A stretch of DNA of 5,991 nucleotides. Origin: JAAYCO01 sp964632015 (GTDB lineage Bacteria; Planctomycetota; Phycisphaerae; SM23-33). The notes beneath the pieces are model-generated. The model made no database searches. It had not been told where the DNA came from and saw nothing but the letters and a program-made list of their open reading frames with translations. Made by a program: the position numbers and the translations under genes. Shown in pieces: positions 1 to 5,199 of this stretch (positions are counted from its first letter, which is position 1; every line of letters begins with the position of its first letter). The stretch covers positions 1 through 5,991 of the forward strand of contig CAZWAT010000171.1 in assembly GCA_964632015.1 (NCBI GenBank), written 5' to 3'.

Positions 1-1
1 A

Positions 2-268
2 CTGGATGCCCTGACAGATGCCATCACCGCCAAGGACGAATACCGAGCGAGACTCGGTTACTTGATGAACCGTCTCGAATCTGCGACAGAGGTTATCGAC
101 ATTCAGGCCGAGAACCTTCTGACTGCTGAAAGCCGAATCAGCGACGTCGACGTTGCCACCGAAATGGCCGCGATGACCCGCAACCAGGTGCTTTCACAGG
201 CAGGCATCAGCATGCTGGGACAAGCAAACAGCATGCCTCAGATGGCCCTGCAGCTTCTTCGAGGCTAA
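2..268 (+). CDS. Flagellin, C-terminal fragment (5' end outside the window)
   Basis: This is the 3' end of a flagellin gene, the subunit of the flagellar filament. The frame is open from base 2 and gives 88 residues before a TAA stop. The segment matches the conserved flagellin C-terminal D1/D0 helices: the R-x-R-L-G-Y-L-M-N-R-L-E stretch, then A-E-N-L-L-T-A-E-S-R-I-S-D-V-D-V-A-T-E-M, and finally the hallmark tail N-Q-V-L-S-Q-A-G...M-L-G-Q-A-N...P-Q-M-A-L-Q-L-L-R-G. No cysteine is present, as is usual for proteins exported through the flagellar type III apparatus. The TTG/ATG codons near base 62 lie inside the conserved helix and are not starts. The gene ends upstream of a strong terminator and is followed by fliD and fliS, its cap and chaperone. 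FlgL shares the C-terminal fold, but this tail is more flagellin-like. Which flagellin paralogue it is cannot be told from the fragment. Confidence 0.95.
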   Translation: MDALTDAITAKDEYRARLGYLMNRLESATEVIDIQAENLLTAESRISDVDVATEMAAMTRNQVLSQAGISMLGQANSMPQMALQLLRG

Positions 269-289
269 AACTAAAGCAGGACCTATAGA

Positions 290-351
290 TCAAAGGTGGC
301 CACGGCAAAAACCGACCGCACCCCCAACCCGACACCCGGGGCTACCTTTGA
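290..351 (+). other. Long stem-loop in the flagellin 3' untranslated region
   Basis: Bases 290-301 (TCAAAGGTGGCC) pair with 340-351 (GGCTACCTTTGA) as a 12-bp stem with one G-T wobble. The loop is 38 bases, C-rich, and shows little internal pairing. It starts about 22 bases after the flagellin stop and lies just before the terminator hairpin. No T-run follows, so it is not itself a terminator. It may protect the abundant flagellin transcript from 3' exonucleases or form part of a processed 3'-UTR RNA. Both roles are inference. Confidence 0.5.
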
Positions 352-359
352 AAACAACG

Positions 360-390
360 ACCCATGCTCTCTTCGGGGAGCATGGGTTTT
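360..390 (+). terminator. Rho-independent terminator of the flagellin gene
   Basis: Bases 360-371 (ACCCATGCTCTC) pair with 376-387 (GGGAGCATGGGT) over 12 bp with a single G-T wobble. The stem is closed by C(TTCG)G, the exceptionally stable UUCG tetraloop, at 371-376. The 3' arm runs into TTTT (387-390), followed by GCATTTCT. The structure separates flagellin transcription from the fliD promoter downstream, as expected for a filament gene expressed far more strongly than its cap gene. Confidence 0.93.
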
Positions 391-403
391 GCATTTCTAC
401 CCT

Positions 404-429
404 TAAGGTTTGACATAAGCCTTCGATAA
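404..429 (+). promoter_or_regulatory. Sigma-28 (FliA/SigD)-like promoter of fliD-fliS
   Basis: TAAGGTTT at 404-411 matches the sigma-28 -35 element TAAAGTTT at 7 of 8 positions. TTCGATAA at 422-429 matches the -10 element GCCGATAA at 6 of 8. The spacer is 10 bases, one shorter than the usual 11. A sigma-70-like TTGACA (410-415) overlaps but has no -10 at a proper distance. The site lies between the flagellin terminator and fliD, where a late flagellar promoter is expected, and would start RNA near 436. The sigma factor of this organism is unknown, so the assignment rests on the enterobacterial consensus. Confidence 0.55.
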
Positions 430-434
430 TTAAA

Positions 435-466
435 GTGACGGCCAGGGAGATCGTCACAACGGAAGG
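435..466 (+). promoter_or_regulatory. fliD leader hairpin and ribosome-binding site with two ANGGA motifs
   Basis: GTGACG (435-440) pairs perfectly with CGTCAC (452-457), leaving an 11-base loop that contains AGGGA (444-448). Two bases later ACGGA (459-463) overlaps the Shine-Dalgarno GGAAGG (461-466), which sits 9 bases before the fliD ATG. ANGGA in a hairpin loop plus a second ANGGA on the Shine-Dalgarno is the known layout of CsrA/RsmA targets. The GGA cores are 15 bases apart. The pairing and motifs are visible; control by CsrA is inference, because GGA is also expected in any Shine-Dalgarno. Confidence 0.4.
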
Positions 467-475
467 CAAATAGAG

Positions 476-2473
476 ATGGCAACGGGACTTTCAGGCGTGT
501 TCTCAGGAATTGACCCCGAACCCCTTATCCAGCGGGTTCTGGGGATCAATAACGCGCCGCTCAAACGCCTTCAGACGCAGCGCGCGGTGGTGGAGTCCAG
601 AAAAGCCGCCTTCAACGAGATAGAACGCCTGCTCAACGAGTTCAAGACCGTCTCGCAGAAACTCAGCGACGCCTCCACCTTTCGACAGGTTTCGGCATCC
701 TCGTCCGACAAGCAGGTCATTGATGTTTCTTCATCGGGCCCGGCTGTGGAGGGGACATATTCGATAGAGGTCGAACGACTCGCCACTGCACACAGGGACG
801 TGCACGGCGGGGTCACGTCGCTCACCACTACGCTTGGTTCAAGTCGTTCATTCGCCGTCTCGGCAGGGTATAGCGCCCCCCAGGATGTAATGTTCACTAC
901 TTCCGGCGAGCAATCGACGTATTCGATCAATTTTGGACCCAACCAGGCGATCACAGGCGTAACGTTCGAGGCAAACACCTCGTACACGCTTCAAGATGTC
1001 GCCGACGCCATCAATGCCCGCTCGAACGAACAGTTCGGGTACGACGCGGCGGTTATCGAGCCCGATGGCAGCGATTACCGAATCGCCATATCGGCAGAGG
1101 GTTACGGACCTGTTGGCGAAATGACAATGGCGCTCGAGGATGGCGACGAAATAGACGCCCTGGCGGTCGAAAACTGGCAGGCGACAGACGGAGACCCAGC
1201 CGTCTTTTCGTACACTTACAACGGCGTGACCAGAAACATCGCAACAGGCGACAACACCAACCTCGAAAAACTACGCGACCTGATCAATAACGACAGCTCC
1301 AACCCCGGCATCAGGGCGAGCATACTCGAACATGACAGCGGCGACGGCAAAAGATTTCACCTGGTGCTCGCGGGTGTAAATACCGGCAGCGATTATGGAA
1401 TTACGATAAATGAATCAACCACGCTGAAGGGGTTTGGTGCGACCGAGGGCGACTGGGCGACGACCGAGGCCCAGGACAGCCTCATCAGGGTCGATGGATA
1501 CCCAGCAAGCGAATATATCTCCCGAAGCGGAAACACGATATCCGACGTTATTGCCGGCATCACCATCAATCTTACCGGTACTGGAACCGCGAACATCAAC
1601 GCAAGCAGGCAGACACAGGGTTTGCAGAACGAAATGAGCAACCTGGTGGCGATTTACAACTCGCTTCAGACCAGGGTTGCTCAATACACCGGGTACAACG
1701 CAGAGACCGGCCTGTCGGGCATTCTTCAAGGCGAAAACGCCATAACGAGCATGCTCAAGAGCATCCGCAACACCTTCGCGGGCGTGCCGGCGGGGTTTGT
1801 TGATGGAAAGCAAGGGTACATCAGGGCCTCGGAGCTGGGAATTACCACCACAAAGGACGGCCAAATAGAGTTCGACACCACCGTGTTCGCCGATGCTGTG
1901 AAGGATAACTACGACGCGGTGGCCCAACTCATCGGCGCCAACGGCCTGGGTGACGTTACGAGCGATTACTTCACGTTCAACTCGGCAAGGGCGACAACCA
2001 GCACGGGCGATCATCAGATAGAGGTAACGTTCAACGAGAACGGAAAAATCGCCACCGCACGAATTCGCCGAAACGAAAATGACCACTGGCGAAACCTCGA
2101 CATCAAGGGAAACGTCATCACCGGTAGGGAAGGCGGACCTGAAGAAGGATTGTCCGTGTCGGTGACGTGGGACGGCGTCAGCACAACCCAGACCACCACC
2201 GTAACGGTTAGAAACGGACTTGGCGCTGGACTATCGAACCTTGTGGACGATTATCTGAACACGCTTCTGCCCAAACGCAAGGAATACGCCGACAGCAACA
2301 TCTCGGCACTGGACAGGAACATAGAGCGGCAGCAGAACAGGCTTACCCAGATCGAAACGCGCCTTCGTCAGCAATACGCAAGGATGGAAGCGCAACTTGC
2401 GAACCTCGACGGACAGCGGGCAGCATACAGCGCGTTGTTCTCGAGCATCGAACAAAACAAAAGCAATCAGTAG
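476..2473 (+). CDS. fliD: Flagellar filament cap protein FliD (HAP2)
   Basis: FliD caps the growing flagellum and guides flagellin subunits into the filament tip. The N-terminus (residues 1-110) has the family signature: S-G-V-F-S-G-I-D-P-E-P-L-I-Q-R-V-L, then A-P-L-K-R-L and a helical heptad region. Two hook-IN-like modules follow (about 170-207 and 261-300), then the typical S-R-S-G-N-T-I-S-D-V-I-A-G-I-T-I-N-L core at about 349-366. The C-terminal FliD domain starts near 385 and ends in a coiled coil (about 600-655, N-I-S-A-L-D-R-N-I-E-R-Q-Q-N-R-L). No cysteine occurs in 665 residues, fitting export through the flagellar channel. At 665 aa it is well above the roughly 470-500 aa of enteric and Bacillus FliD; part of the excess is a beta-rich stretch at about 497-580 just before the coiled coil. 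The ATG at 476 has GGAAGG 9 bases upstream. It is followed by fliS after 18 bases, indicating one transcript. Confidence 0.97.
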   Translation: MATGLSGVFSGIDPEPLIQRVLGINNAPLKRLQTQRAVVESRKAAFNEIERLLNEFKTVSQKLSDASTFRQVSASSSDKQVIDVSSSGPAVEGTYSIEVERLATAHRDVHGGVTSLTTTLGSSRSFAVSAGYSAPQDVMFTTSGEQSTYSINFGPNQAITGVTFEANTSYTLQDVADAINARSNEQFGYDAAVIEPDGSDYRIAISAEGYGPVGEMTMALEDGDEIDALAVENWQATDGDPAVFSYTYNGVTRNIATGDNTNLEKLRDLINNDSSNPGIRASILEHDSGDGKRFHLVLAGVNTGSDYGITINESTTLKGFGATEGDWATTEAQDSLIRVDGYPASEYISRSGNTISDVIAGITINLTGTGTANINASRQTQGLQNEMSNLVAIYNSLQTRVAQYTGYNAETGLSGILQGENAITSMLKSIRNTFAGVPAGFVDGKQGYIRASELGITTTKDGQIEFDTTVFADAVKDNYDAVAQLIGANGLGDVTSDYFTFNSARATTSTGDHQIEVTFNENGKIATARIRRNENDHWRNLDIKGNVITGREGGPEEGLSVSVTWDGVSTTQTTTVTVRNGLGAGLSNLVDDYLNTLLPKRKEYADSNISALDRNIERQQNRLTQIETRLRQQYARMEAQLANLDGQRAAYSALFSSIEQNKSNQ

Positions 2474-2491
2474 CAAAAGGAGCAAGTAGGC

Positions 2492-2857
2492 ATGAAAGGA
2501 ATCGCAGCCTACCAGGAAAACGCGATCACAACACAGTCCCGCGGAAAAGTTGTCGTACTGCTATATGAGGGAGCTATCAAGTTTCTGACAAAGGCAGCGA
2601 TCGAAATCGAAAACGGCAACGCCTCCCGCAAAGGCTATTTCATCAACAAGGGCCTGGACATCATCGACGAGCTTAACTCGGCCTTGGACATGGAAGCGGG
2701 GGGCGAAATCGCGGCCAACCTGCGCAGTCTATACACGTTCATGACCCGACAACTCAACAAGGCGAATCTTGACCAAGACGCGAAAATGGTGCGAGAGGTC
2801 ATCAAACTGCTTGAAGACCTCAACAGCGCCTGGAAGCAGATCGTTCAAGGCGAATAG
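2492..2857 (+). CDS. fliS: Flagellin export chaperone FliS
   Basis: FliS is a small cytosolic helical chaperone. It binds the C-terminal helices of flagellin, stops premature polymerisation and hands the subunit to the export gate. The 121-residue product is close to the usual 120-135 aa. It shows the family pattern: A-Y-Q-E-N near the N-terminus (6-10), L-L-Y-E-G-A-I-K-F-L (23-32), I-N-K-G-L-D-I-I-D-E-L (51-61), L-D-M-E-A-G-G-E-I-A-A-N-L (65-77), Y-T-F-M (81-84) and a late W114. The start is clear: AAAAGGAG at 2475-2482 lies 9 bases before the ATG. It is probably cotranscribed with fliD. Its substrate, flagellin, is encoded upstream in the same cluster. No terminator is evident after it, and its stop lies four bases from the purQ stop on the opposite strand, so the two transcripts probably overlap. 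Confidence 0.97.
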   Translation: MKGIAAYQENAITTQSRGKVVVLLYEGAIKFLTKAAIEIENGNASRKGYFINKGLDIIDELNSALDMEAGGEIAANLRSLYTFMTRQLNKANLDQDAKMVREVIKLLEDLNSAWKQIVQGE

Positions 2858-2861
2858 CGAA

Positions 2862-3644
2862 TTACTGCAATAGGTAATCCCACGCCCTGGTGAAAAAGAC
2901 GGTTCCGTCCGCGCGCTGGATGTTCTGTCTTGTCCACTTGGGGTGGTGGGTGGTGTCGATAAATCTTTCGGGGTGTGGCATCAGGCCCATAACCCGGCCG
3001 GTTGTGTCGCATATCCCAGCGATATCGTCCACACTACCGTTGGGGTTGACGGGGTATTGTCCCGGTTCGCCCGCCTGGTTGACATATCGCAATGCAACCT
3101 GGTCGTCGTTTTTGAGTCGGGTGAGGACTTCCTCGTCCTTTGTCACGAATTTGCCCTCTCCGTGTGCGATCGGCAGGGCGAGTATTTCGCCTTTTGGTAC
3201 GAAGACGCACTTGTCGCTGTCGGCACGAAGGTATACCCAGCGATCTTCGAATCGTCCCGAGTCGTTCCATGCAAGCGTCGCGTCGAGGTGTGCCTGTGCG
3301 GGATCGACATTTCCCCATGGCAGCAGCCCGGATTTGAGCATGACCTGAAAGCCGTTGCATATTCCGAGCACCAACTTGCCCGCCTGCACAAACTCGTTCA
3401 ATGGCCCGCTGAGTCGGTGAAGCATCTGGTTGGCGAGAATCTTTCCGCTGGCGATGTCATCCCCATAGCTGAACCCGCCGGGGATGACGAGAAACTGCAC
3501 ATCCTTCAGTGCCGAGGGGTCTTCCATCAGTCTGAATACGTGAAGTCGGCGGGTCTGAAACCCTGCCTGCTGAAGCGCGAACTCGGTTTCCCGGTCGCAG
3601 TTAGTCCCGGCTGCTCTCAATACCAATGCGTTTATAGTTGACAT
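2862..3644 (-). CDS. purQ: Phosphoribosylformylglycinamidine synthase, glutaminase subunit PurQ
   Basis: PurQ hydrolyses glutamine and feeds ammonia to PurL, which converts FGAR to FGAM in de novo purine synthesis. The 260-residue protein is a class I glutamine amidotransferase. It has A-G-T-N-C-D near residue 12, the I-P-G-G-F-S-Y-G-D-D oxyanion strand (54-63), the nucleophile elbow G-I-C-N-G-F-Q with C96, and M-P-H-P-E-R supplying H224 and E226 of the triad. It is a separate subunit rather than the C-terminal domain of a large PurL, so small-type PurL and usually PurS are expected elsewhere. It is longer than the roughly 225-aa Bacillus PurQ because of a tail after H-P-E-R. The ATG at 3644 is chosen because AGGAA lies 7 bases upstream and the family N-terminus begins there. 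An in-frame start at 3701 would add 19 residues but lies upstream of the apparent promoter. The gene converges on fliS with no visible functional link. Confidence 0.97.
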   Translation of the reverse strand: MSTINALVLRAAGTNCDRETEFALQQAGFQTRRLHVFRLMEDPSALKDVQFLVIPGGFSYGDDIASGKILANQMLHRLSGPLNEFVQAGKLVLGICNGFQVMLKSGLLPWGNVDPAQAHLDATLAWNDSGRFEDRWVYLRADSDKCVFVPKGEILALPIAHGEGKFVTKDEEVLTRLKNDDQVALRYVNQAGEPGQYPVNPNGSVDDIAGICDTTGRVMGLMPHPERFIDTTHHPKWTRQNIQRADGTVFFTRAWDYLLQ

Positions 3645-3668
3645 CCGTGTATTCCTGACGAAAGGCGG

Positions 3669-3696
3669 ATTATACAGAAGAATTCCGCATTCGGAA
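3669..3696 (-). promoter_or_regulatory. Sigma-70 promoter of purQ with an overlapping palindrome
   Basis: On the - strand a perfect -10 TATAAT occupies 3674-3669, and TTCCGA (3696-3691, 3 of 6 to TTGACA) lies 16 bases upstream. Transcription would start near 3662, giving a leader of about 18 bases that contains the AGGAA Shine-Dalgarno at 3656-3652. The palindrome TTCCG-CATT-CGGAA (3683-3696) covers the -35 and part of the spacer, where a repressor could sit. The -10 is convincing, the -35 is weak, and the operator idea is inference. Confidence 0.6.
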
Positions 3697-3768
3697 CCCA
3701 AAAGCTTGCTCGCCCCGTAATGCTGCCGCGGACGTGGTTAAAATACGCACGCGACGGGCGGATGGCGC

Positions 3769-3796
3769 TCGACAGATTCGCGGTTTGTGGTATAAT
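3769..3796 (+). promoter_or_regulatory. Strong extended -10 sigma-70 promoter in the intergenic region
   Basis: TCGACA (3769-3774, 5 of 6 to TTGACA) and a perfect TATAAT (3791-3796) are separated by 16 bases. TG at 3788-3789 provides the extended -10 TGnTATAAT. The predicted start is A3803 or close to it. It is the best-looking promoter in the window, yet no substantial reading frame follows for about 200 bases. It may instead drive the candidate structured RNA described next. Confidence 0.7.
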
Positions 3797-3802
3797 TAAA
3801 CG

Positions 3803-3917
3803 AGAACATGCTCGCCAACCAGAGGCGAGGAAGCACCGGCAGGAATTGCCGGCATTTCTCATAATATAAGTTCTTATAGGGCAAAAGGTTCGCGAGCTGA
3901 TTGTCCGAATCTTTTTT
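3803..3917 (+). ncRNA. Candidate small RNA or structured leader (about 115 nt)
   Basis: The transcript predicted from the promoter at 3769-3796 carries four foldable elements in a row: CTCGCC/GGCGAG (3811-3816 with 3824-3829, 7-base loop), CCGGCA/TGCCGG (3836-3841 with 3847-3852, 5-base loop), the AT-rich palindrome TATAAG-TT-CTTATA (3865-3878), and a terminator-like stem with T6 at its end. No recognised family (6S, SRP, tmRNA, RNase P, known riboswitches) could be matched by eye. The only frame inside is an 18-codon ATG frame at 3808-3864 without a Shine-Dalgarno. It could be a free regulatory RNA, or an attenuated leader for the zinc-knuckle gene that starts at 4003. Promoter, hairpins and T-run are visible; the RNA itself is inference. 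Confidence 0.45.
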
Positions 3918-3920
3918 GCC
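3880..3920 (+). terminator. Probable intrinsic terminator of the candidate small RNA
   Basis: GGTTCG (3887-3892) pairs with CGAATC (3906-3911) over 6 bp with one G-T wobble and a 13-base loop, followed directly by TTTTTT (3912-3917). An outer set, GGCAAAA (3880-3886) with TTTTGCC (3914-3920), can extend the stem across a two-base bulge. The long loop and short inner stem make it a moderate terminator. That would also suit an attenuator if transcription sometimes continues into the gene at 4003. Confidence 0.5.
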
Positions 3921-3944
3921 TGTCAATGTTTCGATACGTATGTT
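3916..3944 (+). promoter_or_regulatory. Weak candidate promoter for the zinc-knuckle gene
   Basis: TTGCCT (3916-3921) and TATGTT (3939-3944) each match the sigma-70 hexamers at 4 of 6 positions with a 17-base spacer, about 60 bases before the start codon at 4003. The small palindromes ATACGTAT (3934-3941) and CACGTG (3946-3951) lie on and just after it. This is a weak match, offered because the gene needs a promoter if the upstream terminator is efficient. Confidence 0.25.
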
Positions 3945-4002
3945 TCACGTGTGTTCTAACATAGCGTCCTTGGCCTGTTGAGTCCATGTGAAGGGGTGCG
4001 CG

Positions 4003-5172
4003 ATGTCAACCACTGTACGTAGTGGTCCAGATCCGGGACCTGGCGACAACATTGACGCGATCTTTTTTCAGGAGCGCCGCGTCCAGTGCCCGTGTTGCGG
4101 AACGATTCTGGCGTATCGTCCAGATTGTCGATTCACCCACGCAAGATGCGGCAAGTGCGGGGGGCGGTTTGTGCTGCCCCGTTGCGAAATCAGCGAAGAC
4201 GCGGTGGCGCAGTGGCTTGATGAGGGTGATGTTCCCCGTCGGTTTGTTCCTCCACCAAAGCGACGCGCCGCCGTCGAAGAGGCCCACCAGATTGTCGAGG
4301 CGCACAGCGACCTTGACGTTCACGCCGTCAAGTGCGACAGGGAGGGCGTGCTTCTTCATTTCCCGGCGAAGCTGTTGACTGAAAGCAGATTCCGACAGGC
4401 GATGCCCCGTCGTTGCATGCAGTGTGGTACGCGATCTCATATCGAGGCGCACGTGATTATTTTCTCCGGTACGCTCAAGACGAGTGTTTCGCTTGAGGCT
4501 GAGCACGTTGCGGGGGCCATGACGCTTGCCTGCGAACAGGCCCGTAATCTTTCCGGGCAGGAGCTTTTGGACTCTCTTCCGCGGGTTCCAAACGTTCCAC
4601 CGCCCGCCAATTTGCCCATGCCATACTGGTTGTGCGATATGTGCAGCGCGTCGGGAGCTATTTCAGGCCAGCTTGAACCCAGCGCCAATCCCGGCGAGGC
4701 CCGTTGCCAGTTGTTCATCACAAAGCTCAAGAGGGCACAGGAGTTTCTGGAGGCGATAGGCGCTCGGGGCACGCCAAGCTTTAACCTTGTCGCCCACACG
4801 GTGGGCGAAATAGGCGAAAGCCCGTGGGATACGCTCTCGCTGGTGGTACAGAACCGTCTTGAGCAGTGGACACACCTGGGCAGGGATGAGAGCTTTCTCG
4901 GATACGCCCCGGATCGAGACCATGCCCGAACCGAAGACGGCATGGCCGGGCTGGTGCTGACCAACCAAAGGCTCATTCACAACAGCAGGCTCAGGCATCG
5001 TGAACACAACGTTGACGACCCGCTGGAAATGAAGCTCACCTCCCGTGATGGCATGCAGATGCTTCATATCCACTCGACCAAGTGGGAAGCCGACATCAAG
5101 CTCGACGGCGAGGGCCTGGTCACACTGCGACGGGCACTTGCAAAGGGACATTTCAGCGTCCTATGGCACTAG
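4003..5172 (+). CDS. Multi-zinc-knuckle protein of unknown function with a PH/GRAM-like C-terminus
   Basis: I do not recognise this family. The 389-residue product is apparently cytosolic: no signal peptide or membrane segment is seen. It opens with a zinc ribbon: C-P-C-C-G with C29 and C32, then C-G-K-C with C49 and C52. Further CxxC knuckles are R-C-M-Q-C-G (C138, C141) and L-C-D-M-C-S (C211, C214). These two could close one ribbon around an inserted segment of about 70 residues. A proline-rich linker lies near 192-207. The C-terminal part (about 285-389) contains G-L-V-L-T-N-Q-R-L-I-H (316-326) followed by short strands and a final helix, resembling bacterial PH or GRAM-like domains, where a V-L-T-N-x-R-L-I motif is common. 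The ATG at 4003 is preferred because AAGGGG (3991-3996) lies 6 bases upstream; an in-frame GTG at 3988 has no good ribosome site. It stands alone, converging on the endonuclease gene 27 bases away. A metal-bound adaptor or DNA-binding role is possible but not shown. Confidence 0.88.
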   Translation: MSTTVRSGPDPGPGDNIDAIFFQERRVQCPCCGTILAYRPDCRFTHARCGKCGGRFVLPRCEISEDAVAQWLDEGDVPRRFVPPPKRRAAVEEAHQIVEAHSDLDVHAVKCDREGVLLHFPAKLLTESRFRQAMPRRCMQCGTRSHIEAHVIIFSGTLKTSVSLEAEHVAGAMTLACEQARNLSGQELLDSLPRVPNVPPPANLPMPYWLCDMCSASGAISGQLEPSANPGEARCQLFITKLKRAQEFLEAIGARGTPSFNLVAHTVGEIGESPWDTLSLVVQNRLEQWTHLGRDESFLGYAPDRDHARTEDGMAGLVLTNQRLIHNSRLRHREHNVDDPLEMKLTSRDGMQMLHIHSTKWEADIKLDGEGLVTLRRALAKGHFSVLWH

Positions 5173-5199
5173 ACGATGAGGTGAGATACCGGCGAATGG

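Noticed and set aside
317..324. Eight-base perfect complementarity of CGCACCCC in the flagellin 3' loop to the Shine-Dalgarno region at 3993-4000
   Set aside because: Eight contiguous pairs between a C-rich loop and a G-rich ribosome site are easily reached by chance, and nothing else links the two.
1415..2086. Long 223-codon - strand frame inside fliD
   Set aside because: It is a shadow of fliD, whose own frame is fully supported by family motifs; the antisense product has no recognisable features.
2861..2878. Small inverted repeat ATTACT/GGTAAT at the fliS-purQ junction as a shared terminator
   Set aside because: The stem is 6 bp with a wobble, A/T-rich, lies partly inside the purQ coding end, and no T-run follows on the + strand.
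2943..3641. 232-codon + strand frame antisense to purQ
   Set aside because: purQ has its complete set of catalytic motifs, so the opposite frame is a codon-bias shadow.
3645..3701. N-terminal extension of PurQ by 19 residues
   Set aside because: The extra start is upstream of the -10 TATAAT at 3669-3674, and the family N-terminus with a proper AGGAA ribosome site begins at 3644.
3632..3862. 76-codon - strand frame running across the purQ promoter and into the purQ start
   Set aside because: It overlaps purQ in another frame, covers a good purQ promoter, has no recognisable domain and has an unnatural Cys/Arg-rich make-up.
3887..3911. Resemblance of GGTTCG...CGAATC to a tRNA T-arm
   Set aside because: No acceptor, D-arm or anticodon arm can be placed around it, and a 13-base loop separates the halves; it fits a terminator stem better.
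3988..4002. GTG start five codons upstream for the zinc-knuckle gene
   Set aside because: There is no Shine-Dalgarno at a suitable distance, while AAGGGG is well placed for the ATG at 4003.
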